This document shows positions 21,503 through 33,994 of a stretch of 64,000 bases of DNA, piece by piece; position 1 is the stretch's first letter; every line of letters starts with the position of its first letter. Below the pieces are notes generated by a model. It saw nothing but the letters and a program-made list of their open reading frames with translations, did no database searches and was not told where the DNA came from. The position numbers and the translations under genes are program-made. Source of the stretch: Portulaca oleracea. Taxonomy: Eukaryota > Streptophyta > Magnoliopsida > Caryophyllales > Portulacaceae. The stretch spans positions 12,070,754 through 12,134,753 of the forward strand of contig CM055892.1 in assembly GCA_029582165.1 (NCBI GenBank), written 5' to 3'.

Positions 21503-24500
21503 TCCCCCCCAAGTTGGAAAGAGCTTGCCCTCAAACTTGGTAGCTCTTCTCCTTCAGCATAATAAGGCTTCAAATCAGAAACATTGAACGTAGCACTTCC
21601 TCCATAATCATCTGAAAGTGCCAGCTTGTAGGCATTGTCTCCCACCTTCTTTAACACTTCAAAAGGACCATCTGCCCTGGGAACCAACTTGCCCTTCCTC
21701 CTAGATGGAAAATGATCCTTCCTGAGATGGATCCACACGAGATCCCCAGGTTGGAAAACCACCTTTCTCCTACTCTTGTTAGCCAGATTGGAAGCTTTCT
21801 CATTGAACTTGGCTATCTTTTCTCGGACATGTTGGTGTAGCTCCTGGATCTCCTTGGCTCTCATACTAGCATCATGGCTGAACCTGGTTGAGGTGATTAT
21901 GGGAGCCAAATCCATAGGGGTGATTGGATTCCTCCCATACACTACTTTAAATGTTGACAAACCAGTAGCCTTGCTAGGAGCTCGGTTGAATGCAAACTCA
22001 GTACAAGGAAGCAAAGTATCCCATCCTTTCTTGTCTTTGTTCACCAAGGACCTTAGCAGTGTACCAAGTGTCCTATTGGTGACCTCAGTTTGGCCATCAG
22101 TTTGGGGATGACATGCTGTGCTGAACTTGAGTTTGTTACCAAGCTTCTTCCATAAGGTCACCCAAAAGTGACTCAAGAACTTTACATCTCGATCTGAAAC
22201 CATAGATTTAGGAAGTCCATGTAACCTTACAACTTCCTGGAAGTACAACTCAGCAGCTCTCACAGCATCATAAGTAGTATGGCATGGAATAAAGTGAGCC
22301 ATCTTTGAAAAACGATCAACAACCACCAAAATAGAATCTTTACCTCTTTGGGTTCTTGGCAATCCAACAATGAAGTCCAGATTGATATCTTCCCAAGGAC
22401 CTTGGGGTATAGGCAGTGGGGTGTAAAGACCTTGTGGCAAGCTGTGACTCTTTGAGAGTTGACATAATGAACACCTTTTGACCAAGTGCTCAACGTCCTT
22501 CTGCATTCTCGGCCAATAGTAGTGCTGCTTCATCATTAACGAAGTCTTCTCAATCCCAAAGTGAGCTGCTATACTACCTCCATGAACCTCCAAGATGAGA
22601 AGCTCACGTAGGCTTGTCTTCGGGATGCACAGCTTGTTTCCCTTAAAGAGAAACCCATGCTCAATGTGGAATAAATCTCCTTGGGGCCGCTGCTGACATG
22701 CTTCATAAATCTCCATGAAATCTTCATCTTCCGGATACAAGGCCTTGAGGTGCTCAAGACCAAGCACTCTCGAATAAAGGACATGTAACAAAAGGAACTT
22801 CCTTGAGAGGGAATCAACTCCTTTGTTCAAATGATCGACCTTGTGGTGGATCATGAAATGATAGGCTTGCATATACTCGACCCATTTGGCATGGCGAGGG
22901 TTTAGTTTATGCTGGCCTTGAATGAACTTGAGGGCCTCATGATCACTATGCAAAATGAACTCATTACCAATAAGATAATGCCTCCAATGCTCCAATGCTC
23001 GAATGATTGCATAAAACTCCTTATCATACACACTGTACTTCTTTTTGGCATCATTCAACTTCTCGCTAAAATAAGCAATAGGCCTGCCTTCTTGGGATAA
23101 GACAACTCCTATGCCCAACCCAGATGTATCACACTCAACTTCAAATACCTTTGAGAAACTAGGTAAGGCTAACACAGGGGCAGTGGTTAACGTTTCCTTG
23201 ATAGTTTCAAAGACCTTCTGTGCTGATGGAGTCCAAGAGAAACCTTTAGCCTTCACTAACTCAGTCATGGGAGCTAGGATGGTACTAAAGTTCCTCACAA
23301 ACCTGCTATAGAAGGATGCCAAGCCATGGAAACTCCTCACTTGCTGGATGGTGGTGGGGACTGGCCAATCTCTTATAGCTTAAATCTTCTCTTTATCCAC
23401 CTGATGCCCTCGGCAGAGATCACATAGCCAAGGAACATAACCTTATTGGTGAAGAATTGGCATTTCCCTAAATTTCCATAAAGCTTTTCCTTGGACAGTA
23501 TCTCCATCACAGCTTGCAAATGCTTGACATGATCCTCCTCATTGTGGCTATAAACAAGTATGTCATCAAAGTAGACAACAACACACTTGCCTATAAGGAC
23601 CATCAGAACCTGGTTCATCAATCTCATAAAAGTAGATGGGGCGTTAGTTAAACTAAAAGGCATAACCAACCATTCATACAAACCTCCTTTAGTCTTGAAT
23701 ACCGTTTTCCACTCATCCCCTTCATAGATTCTGATTTGGTAGTAGCCACTCCTCAAATCAATCTTTGAAAACACTTGAGCCCCAATAAGTTCATCCAGAA
23801 GGTCCTCAAGCCTAGGTATAGGATACCTATACTTGATGGTGATCTTGTTGATAGCACGACAATCAATGCACATTCTTTGACTCCCATCTTTCTTTGGCAT
23901 TAGGAGAGCTGGTACAACACAAGGACTTAAGCTCTCCCTGATCATCCCTTTGGCGAGAAGGTCATCTACCTGCCTTTGAATCTCTTGAGTATCACTGGGG
24001 TTCATTCGGTAAGCTGGTTTATTAGGGAGTATTGACCCAGGAACGAGGTCAATTTTGTGTTGAACGTCCCTCTTGGGAGGTAAACTAGGGTGCATCTCCT
24101 CAGGAAACACAAAGAAATAGTGTTCCAGAAGAGGGGCAAGAAGAGGGTGGTCATTTGTGGAGCTAGGCTGTGTGTTTAGGTCTAGGAGAATAAGGTCCAT
24201 ATGATCATGAAACTCATCGTGTTCAGCAACCAAGAGAGTGATCAAACTTGGATCAGTAACCAAATTCTCCTTGGGTTTTGGGAGTAGGGTAGGCTTAAGG
24301 GGTACAAGGGTAATTTTTTTATGGTTAAAGAAAAGGGTGTAAGTGTTTTCTCTCCCATCATGACTCACGGATCTATCAAAAAGCCAAGGCCTGCCAAGTA
24401 ACACATGACAAGCATCCATAGGTAAAATATCACACCAAAGAGAGTCTAGGTACGTTTTACCTATTCAGAAGTTCAACAAACATCTCTGATCCACGTGAAT

Positions 24501-25854
24501 GCCCTTGCCTTGATTAAGCCACTGGATGGTATAAGGAGTCGGATGAGGACTGGTTTGCAACTTGAGCTTGCTCACCATGGACTGTGAGGCAACATTGGTA
24601 CAACTTCCTCCATCGATAATCAAAGAGCACACCTTGCCATTGATATTGCACCGAGAATGAAAAATATTCTCCCGTTGCTCCTGTCCTTCCTTCACTGAAG
24701 AGCTACTAAGAACTCTCCTTACCACCAACATCTCCCCATCGTCTGGTTCCTCAACCACCTTATCATAAACTGGATCACCCAAAGGTTCATTTTCAAGCTC
24801 CTCCTCCTCTCCTAGTTCTGGTGCAACAAGCAAGGCTGCTTAGTACTCAGCGAGAGACACCACTCGTTTGTTAGGACATTTGGACGCAATGTGTCCAAGT
24901 CCTTGGCACCAAAAACATCTCCTCTTATCAAGGGGTTTGGGTTCAGTAAAGGTAGGCCTTTGTGGGGTATAAGGCTGAGGGTTTGGAGTAGGTTTAGTGG
25001 GGGTGTATTTGGGCTGGAAAGGTTGTTTTTGTGGGGTAAAGGATGGTTTAGGGAATGTGTTTGGAAGTGTTTGGGGTTGGTTTCTGCTATGAACCTCCTT
25101 CCCTCTACTGCTCCTTTGCAACTCCACCTTGTGAGCCGAAGAGCTCAACTCATCAAGAGAAGTGTAAGGGTGCAACTCCACAACATTCCTCACTCTTTCA
25201 TCTAAACCAAGAAGATACCTCACAAGTATTTGAGGTTCATTCTCCTTAAGATCACACCTCCAAAGTAAGTGCTCGAACTCCTTGGTATACTCTTATTTTG
25301 TTTTGCCTCCTTGAACCAATTGTTGGAGCTTCAAATAGTTATCCTTAAGATAACTGGCTGGAAGGAACTTGGCTTGTAACTTCTCCTTTATTTTCTGCCA
25401 TGAACGCACCTTATCCTTCCCAACAGAAACTCTCTTCTTCTGCAAATTAATCAACCATATAGATGCATGTTTTCTCAATTTCAAAGCTACAAATTTTACC
25501 TTCTTGTCATCGCGAACGTCCTTTAGATCAAAGACCCATTCTACCGTTTGCATCCAATCCAATAAAACCTCTGGATCAAGGTTTCCCTCGAATTCTTGTA
25601 TACCCACCTTGAAATCAAGCCTTTCCTCCTTAGGTGAACGTCTCCCTCTTTGTTTGCTGAGAATCTCCATTTCATCATCTCCAAACGGATTCCCCAAAAT
25701 CAGAAGCACCTCCATCCGAACCCTTAAGCTCTTGGTTCGTCAAGTACATATAGTGCCTGAGTTGAGCTGTAAGGAATTCAACTCGTTTCTCCAGCTCTTC
25801 TTTCTCCCTTAGAACATCTTCTGGGTTTTGAGGTTGAACTTGACCGGAAGACAT
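21355..25854 (-). pseudogene. Gypsy internal region c: gag-pol, pol frame extends into the LTR
   Basis: The start ATG is at 25854. Gag is in 25715-24840, with a knuckle reading CFWCQGLGHIASKC. Protease is in 24833-24465 (IIDGGSCTN). RT is 24419-23373 with [10 protein letters not shown] intact. An uninterrupted 661-codon frame, 23340-21355, holds RNase H (FEVECDTSGLG, LHSDHEALKF), the H2C2 zinc region (HFGIEKTSLMMKQHYYWP, CSLCQ), the integrase core (LDFIVGLP, VSDRDVKF, TDGQTEV) and the C-terminal GDLVWIHLRKD and ATFNVSDLKPYY blocks. It then runs in frame through the C-tract polypurine site and about 49 codons into LTR L2. An overlap of the integrase C-terminus with the 3' LTR is a known property of CRM-type chromoviruses. 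One frameshift between RT and RNase H (near 23390) and stops in gag inactivate the copy. Confidence 0.85.
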
Positions 25855-25918
25855 AACTTCAGTTTCTTCTTACTTCACATCAAAAGAATCAAAACAAACT
25901 CACCAAGATGGTAAGCTA

Positions 25919-25931
25919 GCTCTGATACCAA
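25919..25931 (-). promoter_or_regulatory. Primer binding site of gypsy internal c (tRNA-Met)
   Basis: TTGGTATCAGAGC on the minus strand, three bases inside LTR L3. Confidence 0.85.
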
Positions 25932-25934
25932 TTA

Positions 25935-26972
25935 TGATGTATATAAGCTCACCAATATACTGAATCAAGCAAGCTTATAACATCACAAGGACACCAATAT
26001 CTCGGGGTAGCCAATAACCACAACAATATGATGCAATAAGCATCAAGGAGCGAAAAACAAATGAATGAAAAGATAGATACAAGTATTTCCTCACTTGTTA
26101 CCGTACTTAAACACCTACAAATGAAAAGAATACCCGGGCAAGCTTGAAGGACCTCGTTTGGTTACAGAAGCTAATCACCTTCCAAAAGAGATCACAACAA
26201 GTCCACACAACACTACTAGATTGCCAAATCTAGCTACTGGAGTGGGAATGAGAGTTTGAGAAACTCACAAACGAAAAGCTCAAAGCTTTCTTTGGGTTTT
26301 GTATTTCGTAAGATATGATGTGAAGTGGCCAATACAATGATACATATACTCGACCGAAACAAGGGAAAAGGCAGCCAAGCAAGCAAGCAAGGAGCTCAAA
26401 CTAACTAGAGTGAGGTTTCCTAATGACGAAGAAACCTCCTAAACGTGGTTCATTAAGCTAATTATAAATGATTAAAGCTAATACATGTCTTCACTATGAA
26501 GTACTCGACCATCATTGGACCAACCATGGACGATCACAGCCCTCCACTTGGCACTTCCTCATTGGAGGATCTTCATTCACTTGGACTCCAATCCATGCAA
26601 GACAAGTGAAGAAACACAAGTGGTTTTGTTCCAAAATGGCGGGAACTCAGCAAGGACCTCCAATACTATTACGGAAAACCGGATCCTGAGAAAAGACCAA
26701 AATTCCCTGGAATGATTTCCAAAATATCAAGGTTGTCCAAGATAAAGGACCTTTATCGCTGTCCGGATAAATGACCTTATCGCACGTCAAAAGTAGAACA
26801 GTTGTACAGGAGCCCGAATGACCTTCACTGTTGAGATATGGAGACAAGCAGTGAGGACATCACATGGGGTGAATGTCCTTGGCCTCCCTCGACACTAATG
26901 CCCTTCTTAATTATACCCACCAAGTGATAACACTCTTGAATCAATTGGATTTGCGGAGGCTGATTCCCATCA
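25935..26972 (-). repeat. Gypsy LTR L3 (outer 5' LTR of the array)
   Basis: 1038 bp, ending CCCATCA at 26972 against Copia-A integrase sequence (minus strand DAKFFKHI). The target duplication on this side would be ATATG. The opposite outer end (L0) is truncated, so the duplication cannot be confirmed. Confidence 0.85.
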
Positions 26973-28298
26973 ATATGCTTAAAGAATTTAGCATCTCTGG
27001 CTTCTATAATATTACCATGCATGTAAGAACCATTCAATCCTTTAGTAATAAATCTATATGCAGCACTTTGATAGGCATATCCAATGAATGGAGGATCAAC
27101 AAATTTTAGCCCTATTTTGTTCCTTTCGAAATCAGGTAACCCAACCTTAGCAAGACACTCCCACACTTTCAAGAATCTCAGGTTAGGTGGATAAACCTTC
27201 CAAAGCTTATAAGGAGTCTTATCTAACTTCTTATGAGTTACACGGTTAAGCAGATGACAAGCAGAAAGAATAACTTACCCCCACATATTATCAGGTAGAC
27301 CAGAACTAATCAGCATGACATTCATCATGTTCTTTAAGGACCTGTTCTTTCTTTCAGCTATGCCATTTTGCTGGGGTTCATAAGGAGCAGTTCGTTCATA
27401 AACTATCCCATTTTCCTCACAGAACTTTTTAAGTGAGGTGGAGTCATACTCTTTTCCTCTATGACTCCTTAATCTCTTAATCATTCTGTTGAGTTGATTT
27501 TCAACTTCAGCTTTATACTTTAAGAACATCTCTTCTGCCTCATCCTTAGGGTTTAGGAGATAAACCATAGTGAATCTAGAGTAGTCATCCACAAAGGTAA
27601 TGTAGTATCTTTTGCCACCTCGAGACATATGGTTCTTGAAATCCCCTAAGTCACTATGAACTAGTTCAAGGAGCTCAGATTGTCTGTCTATTGATTTATG
27701 AGGTTTGCTATGAAACTTAGCCTCAACACATACTTCACATTTATAGAATTCATTATTAACCAAATTAGGGATTAAGGCCAAGTGTTTTAGCCTTTTAATA
27801 GAGGGAGCCGTTCATATATCCTAATCTAGCATGCCATAAATCAAGAGACTCAACAATATAAGCAAAAGAAGTTCCAACATTTTCATTCACTTTCACACAT
27901 ACAACATCTAGAATCACAAGTCCAGTGTGGTTACAAAAACCCTTCCCCACAAACTCCCCATTCTTGGTAAGGATAATGCGATTTCCCTCAAGGGTCAATT
28001 TGAGACCAATCCTAAGGAGCAAACTTTTAGAAATGAGGTTTCTACGCATTTAAGGTACACATAGCACATCAGTGAGAGATAAAACTTTGCCAGAAGTTAG
28101 TTTTAAAGAAATCTTCCCGTTCCCTTGAATGGAGGTAGTAGCGTCATTTCCCATGTAAACGGTTTCGTCATATACTTTCTCAAAGGTTTGGAAGAGGCTT
28201 CTGTCTGTGCATATGTGTTTGGTGGCTCCAGTGTCGACCACCCACTCGACATTGTTGTCAGCAAGGTTCACTTCCGAGACCATGGCAATGATAGTGTC
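26973..28298 (-). pseudogene. Copia-A protease, GAG-pre-integrase and integrase
   Basis: The minus-strand frame 28283-28050 has the protease motif WVVDTGATKHICTD, and an in-frame TAA (28050-28052) follows LCVP. The pre-integrase zinc region is at 28049-27795 (LWHARLGYMN), with a frameshift near 27790. The core is at 27781-27275: HSDLGDF, VDDYSRF, then LRSHRGKEY, where the catalytic Asp of the usual SDRG is His, and NGIAERKNR with the catalytic Glu present. The C-terminal part, 27172-26973, is VGLPDFERNKIGLKF...EARDAKFF. Upstream it is cut by Copia-B (28299), downstream by the gypsy array. Confidence 0.85.
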
Positions 28299-29192
28299 TG
28301 TAGAAGCCCCCTTGTTACAGGTACAAGGCCCTTTCCCTCAAAGCCTTTCAAGGTCATTCAGCAGGCTGCGCCTCAAGGACATTTAGTACAGACATTAGGT
28401 TTTGAAGTGAAAGACAAAAGAAGCGAATTCAGGGACGTTCTCCAAGAGTAAACCTTATATACTTTCTTCATCCTTTTTCTAATCAGTCTAATCGTTTGTT
28501 ACTATGTAAAATGCAGGAAACAATCGAGGAAGAATTTGGAAAGAAAACAAATATGGATATTCTGGAAATCTCACAAGCAAGGAAAGAATATGGAAGGAAA
28601 ATCGGAAGGAAAAGGAAAGCCAAAGAGAGAAAGCATCCAGCAGAGTCAAATCTCAACGGCTACATTCTGGAAAGCATCAAACATCTCTATAAATTGAAAA
28701 CTAGATTATGAGCAAGAACTCAACTATTCCACGGAAGAAATAGGGTGATTCAAACAGAGAAAAAGTTTTTATTTGTTTGAGTGAAAAGTATATGCGAGAT
28801 CTTTGTAAAAGTGATCTCAAATTCTTAACGGATTAAGAACTGTGATAGGGTCTTTGTGATCGAATCCTAGAAGGATTTAGGAATCGATTAGTGTTAACAG
28901 CAAATGAAGGTTTTGGTGGGTGTCTATTTCCAGAAAACTCAGAAGCGTCCCTTGCAAGGTGCTTAGTTTTCAGTAACCCTAAGGATGTTTATCATAGGTT
29001 GCTTCAGACACTTTCTGTTCTACCAAAATAAAGGAGGTTATTCATTTCATACTTATTGTCCTTTATCTTAAAATTTATTGTTGAATTGTGTTGAACCTCA
29101 ATCTGCACAGATTAAGGCATTAACGTCCTTTATCAGTGATCTTTAGTGCAGAAAGTTTCATAACCCTATTCATCCCCTCTAGTGTTCTTTCA
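28299..29192 (+). repeat. Copia-B 5' LTR
   Basis: It starts TGTAGAAGCCCCCTTG and ends GTTCTTTCA. It inserts within Copia-A just upstream of its protease. A frame at 28496-28711 within it is not a gene. Confidence 0.9.
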
Positions 29193-29193
29193 A

Positions 29194-29206
29194 TGGGTAT
29201 CAGAGC
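29194..29206 (+). promoter_or_regulatory. Copia-B primer binding site (tRNA-Met)
   Basis: TGGGTATCAGAGC lies two bases after the LTR. It matches the initiator tRNA-Met complement TGGTATCAGAGC with one extra G. Confidence 0.8.
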
Positions 29207-29252
29207 CTGGTCCACTAAATATTCAGAGACTAATTGCTTTGTGGCAAAGATC

Positions 29253-30885
29253 ATGGGAGATCACAATATGGGAGACTTAAGTCAAGGACGTTCATGGAAC
29301 AGATAACCTCTGCTGACAGGTGATAACTACATAGTGTGGAAACGCCAAATGGAGATCTTCTTGAGAAATCAAGAAGAGGACATTTGGGACATAGTCAAAG
29401 AAGGAAATTTTCCCACTCCTCAAACCTAGATCTGAGTATAAACCTGAAGAAAAGGAAAAAGCAAAGAAAAATACTCATGCTCATTATCTTTTGATTTGCA
29501 GTCTCAATTCTAACGAATTTGAAAGGGTGTCCAATCTTGATACATCTAAACATATGTGGGACTACTTGGTCACGACCTATGAAGGAACGAATCAAGTGAA
29601 AAAGACCAAGATCAACATACTGGTTCAAAGGTATGAAGGCTTCAAGATGGAAGAAAATGAATACATTGAGTCAATGTTCAAAAGATTCAGTTGAATAACC
29701 AACTACCTCAAATCCATTGGGAAAACATATACATATGAAGAACAAGTGAACAAGGTCCTTCAGTGTCTGCCCAGACACAAATGGGGACCAAAAGTAACTG
29801 CTATTGAAGAAGCCCAAGATCTGGAGACATTGAAGCTTGAAGAATTGATAGGGAAGCTCCTTGCACACGAGATATGCCTGTCTAAAGGCACCCAGACCAA
29901 GGACATTGCCCTCAAAAGCACCAAGGAACCAGAAGAAGAATCAGAGGATGATGATGAAGAAACCATGGCTATGCTAGCTAAAGGGTTCAAGCGTCTATAC
30001 AGAAGGAATCCTAGATTCCATAGCTATCTAAGAGAATCATCCTCCAAAAGACCTTCACCTAAAGGTAAAACTCAAACCAAAGATTATAATGAATACAAAT
30101 GCTTTGCTTGTGGTGCAACAGATCACTTGGTTAGAGAATGTCCTCACGTAAAGAAAGTCAATGAACAAAGTGACTTCAGAGGAAAGAGAGTGAGCAGTAA
30201 AGCTATGGTTGTCACGTGGAGTGAAAGTGAAGGCAGTGAAAGTGAGAGTGAGTCCGAGGAAATTGCTAATCTTTGTCTCATGGCAAAGGACCTTATAGAA
30301 ACACAAGCAGATGATACTGAAGAGGTATTCACTAACATTTTTCTTAAGTGTCCTGAACATAACTTAAAACCAAGATTACTCAATTTGCTTGATTACATTG
30401 CAGCCCTCACTGACAAAGTTCACTACCTCACTAGAATTGCTGAAACAAATTCCAAAACCATAGCAACTCAACATGAGATAATAAAAAACCTCACCACTGA
30501 CAATGTCAGTATGAGAGATGAAATGATGCAAAACCGAAAAGAGCTGAACTCCATTCTCAATCAAGAAATAGACCAAGTTCACTCTATCCTACATTCTGAG
30601 AAGAAAACCTCTACAGATAAACCTGGTTTACCAAAAGCCAAACCAGAATCCTCACCTTTTTATAAACCTATAAACGTACCAAAACCAAGGACCAAAACCA
30701 AGTGGGTTCCAAAGAAGCCTAACAAAATACTTGTCCCTCAAAACAAAGAACCCCTCATTAAAAAACCTAGCCTAAAGAAAGGTATAATGTCCTTAAGTGC
30801 AGGTATGTCTCAGGGCTCACAACGACCTCTGGTATTTGGACAACGGATGCACAAGACACATGACTGGAGATCCAACCAAGTTTAG
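29253..30885 (+). pseudogene. Copia-B gag
   Basis: It starts at ATG 29253 (MGDHNMGDLSQ) and hits an early stop, then is frameshifted. The gag body continues at 29491-29694 (HMWDYLVTTYEGTNQVK) and at 29746-30885. The latter, 379 codons, carries the CCHC knuckle CFACGATDHLVREC, an acidic run EPEEESEDDDEE before it, an acidic/serine stretch SESEGSESESESEE after it, and a coiled-coil-like region followed by a basic tail. The long C-terminal extension after the knuckle is typical of Sirevirus gag. The gag frame ends in a frameshift where protease begins (30797). Confidence 0.85.
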
Positions 30886-32168
30886 AGAACTCAGAGACAA
30901 CAAGGGTGGGAAGGTAACGTTTGGAGCCAAAAGCCATGGGAAAATCCTTGGAGTCGGCAAGGTTGGTAAGGACTCAATCAATTGTATAAATGATGTATAT
31001 TTTGTAGAAGGTTTAGAGTATAACCTTTTAAGTATTTCTCAATTCTGTGATAGAGGTTACAAAGTTTGGTTCAATAAGAATTCATGTGTTATAGAAAAAG
31101 AGTCTCATGAAATAGTCCTTAGAGGTCATCAGATGAACAATGTGTATGTTATTGACCTTAGTAACCCTATGACTAATGACCTTACATGTCTTAGAGTTGC
31201 ATCAGGTGAAACCTAGTTATGGCATCGTAGATTAGAACATGTGAATATGAAAACCCTTCAAAAGTTAAAACACCTAGGCTTGGTTAGAGGACTACCATCT
31301 CAGAACTTCATTCCTGACAAAGTATGTGATGCTTGCACAAGAGGTAAACAGACCAGAACTTCCTTTAAACCTTTGTCTCAAGTAACCACCTCTAGATGTT
31401 TAGAACTACTGCATATGGACCTTTGTGGACCAATTCCCTACAAAAGTCTAGGAGGACGTTCATACACACTAGTCATTGTTGATGATTATTCAAGATTTAC
31501 CTGGGTTTTATTTTTGAAGGATAAGACAGAAGCTTACCCCGAGTTTGAGAAATTATATAGACAACTCAAGGTCCTTACATGACTTAGTCTAGTGTCTATA
31601 AGAACAGAACATGGAAGGGAATTTGACAATCAAGATTAGTTTGGAAGATTCTGTGATCAAGAAGGTGTTACCCACAATTTCTCTGCTCCAAGGACACCAC
31701 AACAGAACGGTGTGGTTGAAAGGAAGAACCGCACATTAGAAAACATGGCCAGAACAATCATCTGTGAGAATGATCTACCCCTCTTTCTTTGGGCTGAAAT
31801 TATAAATGGTTCAAAATATTCTCAACAGATGTACCATAAGGTCCTTCATGAAGAAAACACCTTATGAGATATTTAAAGGCAAGACGCCAAATGTAGCTCA
31901 CCTCAAGGCAATTGGATGCAAATGCTTCGTCCATCAAAATGGCAAAAAGGCCTTAAGTAAATTTGAGACAAGAAGCGAAGAAAGAATCCTTGTAGGATAT
32001 TCCTTATCTAGCAAGGCTTATAGAGTCTACATCAAAGCATCCAAAAAGGTGGAAGAATCCATTCATGTTGTCTTCGATGAATCTTCCACCACTCCACCAG
32101 AAAGGTCCTCTATCAAATTCCAAATCCATCAAGACGATGATGATGAGGACATGCGCCGTACATTCTAG
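30797..32168 (+). pseudogene. Copia-B protease and integrase
   Basis: The protease has WYLDNGCTRHMTGD, where the catalytic D-S-G reads D-N-G. Pre-integrase follows an in-frame TAG at 31214-31216 (LWHRRLEHVNMKTL, with CDACTRGKQ). The integrase core includes LLHMDLCGPI and VDDYSRFTWV, a stop at 31582, then IRTEHGREF, where the second catalytic position is Glu instead of Asp, and PQQNGVVERKNRTL. A frame change near 31806 leads to the C-terminal part (TPYEIFKGKTPNVAHLKAIGC), which stops at 32168. Three independent lesions show the copy is dead. Confidence 0.8.
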
Positions 32169-32439
32169 CAAGGTCCTTCCCCACAACATGAGGAAACTCC
32201 TCCAGAAGATCCCACACAACTAGACTCAGAGCAGAAGGAAGCAGACTACGAAGAACAAGGACCTTCACCAAGAGAAAATCCTCAAAATGCTGATACAGTA
32301 CAAATGACCACTGAGGATACCTCAAGGACCGTCCGGTTCAAACCTGCTCATCCAACCGATAACCTCCTATCAGGATTGGATACAGGTATTAGAACTCGAT
32401 CCTCTCTTAGAAATTTTTGTGCCTTTCATGCATTTGTTT

Positions 32440-33960
32440 CATAGGTTGAGCCAAATAAACCTGAAGAGGCACTAAAGGACAGCCACTGGATACTTGCAAT
32501 GCAAGAAGAACTAAACCAGTTTGAAAGAAACAAGGTATGGAAGCTTGTTCCCAGACCAGAACACCATCCGGTAATTGGTGTAAAATGGGTCTTTCACAAC
32601 AAATTAGATGAACACGACACAGTTACAAGAAACAAGGCAAGATTAGTTGCGAAAGGATACAACCAAGAAGAAGGCATTGACTATGAAGAAACCTTTGCAC
32701 TTGTGGCCAGGTTAGAGGCCATTTGTATACTTCTCGCCTTTGCTTCATTAGCCCATATGAAGCTATATCAAATGGATGTCAAGAGGGCCTTCTTAAATGG
32801 ACATCTAAAGGAAGAGGTCTATGTTGAACAACCTCAAGGATTTGAACAAGGAAATCCGGATACTCATATCTTCAAGCTTCAGAAAGCCCTTTACGGACTG
32901 AAACAAGCTCCTAGAGCTTGGTATGAAAGACTGAGCTCATTCCTTCTAGAAAATGGATTCCACAGAGGTCTCATAAACAAAACTCTCTTCATCAAAACCT
33001 CAAGTCAGGATTCTATTATAACTGAAGTTTATGTAGACAAAAGATCTAGTGAAGGAATTCTCAAACCTTATGAGCAAAGAGTTTGAAATGAGCTTAGTTG
33101 GAGAACTTAGCTTTTTTCTCGGCTTACAAATGAAGAAAACCAACGATGGAATCTTTGTGAATCAAAGCAAGTATGTTAAAGAACTACTGAAGAAATATGG
33201 TACGGTCTTGAGAATGCCAAGCACTGCAATACACCAATGTCCTCCACATTAAAACTTGATCAAGATCAAACCGGTAAGGCCATTCCTGACAAACAATATC
33301 GAGGTATGATTGGATCTCTCCTTTACCTAACTGCTAGTCGCCCAGACATAATGTTCAGTGTTTGCCTATGTGCTAGATTCCAAAGCGCTCCCAAAGAATC
33401 TCACTTGATTGCTGTAAAAAGGATTCTGAGATATCTTGCAGGTACCAAGGACCTTGGCTTATGGTATCCAAGAAACAACCCCCTTTATCTAGTTGGGTAT
33501 TCAGATGCTGATTTTGCTGGATCAAGAACTGACAAAAAGAGCACCTCTGGAGGTTGCCAAATGCTAGGTGTCTCTCTAATATCCTGGCAATCAAAAAAGC
33601 AAAACATCGTTGCCCTCTCCACAACAGAAGCTGAATATATAGCAGCAGGTGCTTGCTGCTCCCAAATTCTGTGGATTAAACAGCAAATGAAGGACCTTGG
33701 CCTAGAACTCTCAGTCATTCCTTTCAAGTGTGACAATCAAAACGCCATACAAATCACAAAGAATCCAGTTCAAACTCACGTACCAAACACATTGAAGTGC
33801 GACACCACTTCATCCGAGATCATGTAGAAAAAGGTCATATCACTCAACTTTGTTCCTATTCATCAACAACTGGCAGACATTTTCACCAAGGCCCTTCCCG
33901 TAGAACAGTTTATCACCATTAGAAGAGAACTTGGTATGTTACACCCAGATGACCAGTTGA
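32440..33960 (+). pseudogene. Copia-B reverse transcriptase and RNase H
   Basis: RT at 32499-33086 has [38 protein letters not shown] and [16 protein letters not shown]. The catalytic YVDD box is damaged: YVDK is followed by a short deletion and frame change near 33030. The frame resumes at 33049 ([17 protein letters not shown]). RNase H at 33237-33827 has SDADFAGSRTDKKSTSGGCQ and ALSTTEAEYIAAGACC. After a stop at 33825-33827 the C-terminal LADIFTKALP block follows in another frame, to a stop at 33958-33960. The pol end lies directly before the first AGGGGGAG tract. Confidence 0.85.
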
Positions 33961-33994
33961 GGGGGAGCTAGCATTCTCCTTTCGAGGGGGAGCT
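33959..33994 (+). promoter_or_regulatory. Copia-B duplicated polypurine tracts, upstream pair
   Basis: GAGGGGGAGCTA occurs at 33959-33970 and again at 33984-33994, right behind the pol stop. Further AAAAAGGGGGAGAT copies are at 35744-35757 and 35938-35951. Multiple near-identical polypurine tracts are a reported Sirevirus feature. Confidence 0.75.

Larger units (their letters stand above)
11921..26972 (-). mobile_element. Tandem array of CRM-like gypsy elements: four LTRs, three internal regions
   Basis: Plus-strand order: LTR L0 (11921-12685, partial), internal a (12686-15085, truncated), LTR L1 (15086-16031), internal b (16032-20463), LTR L2 (20464-21502), internal c (21503-25934), LTR L3 (25935-26972). 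Neighbouring elements share a single LTR. All are on the minus strand and closely similar throughout. LTR ends are TGATGGGAATC and TATATACATCA (minus strand). A tRNA-Met primer site follows L1, L2 and L3. The array sits inside Copia-A between its integrase C-terminus (26973) and RT N-terminus (11920). Shared LTRs imply unequal or ectopic recombination rather than independent insertion. CRM affinity is inferred from the protease, integrase C-terminus and the pol frame running into the LTR. Confidence 0.85.
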
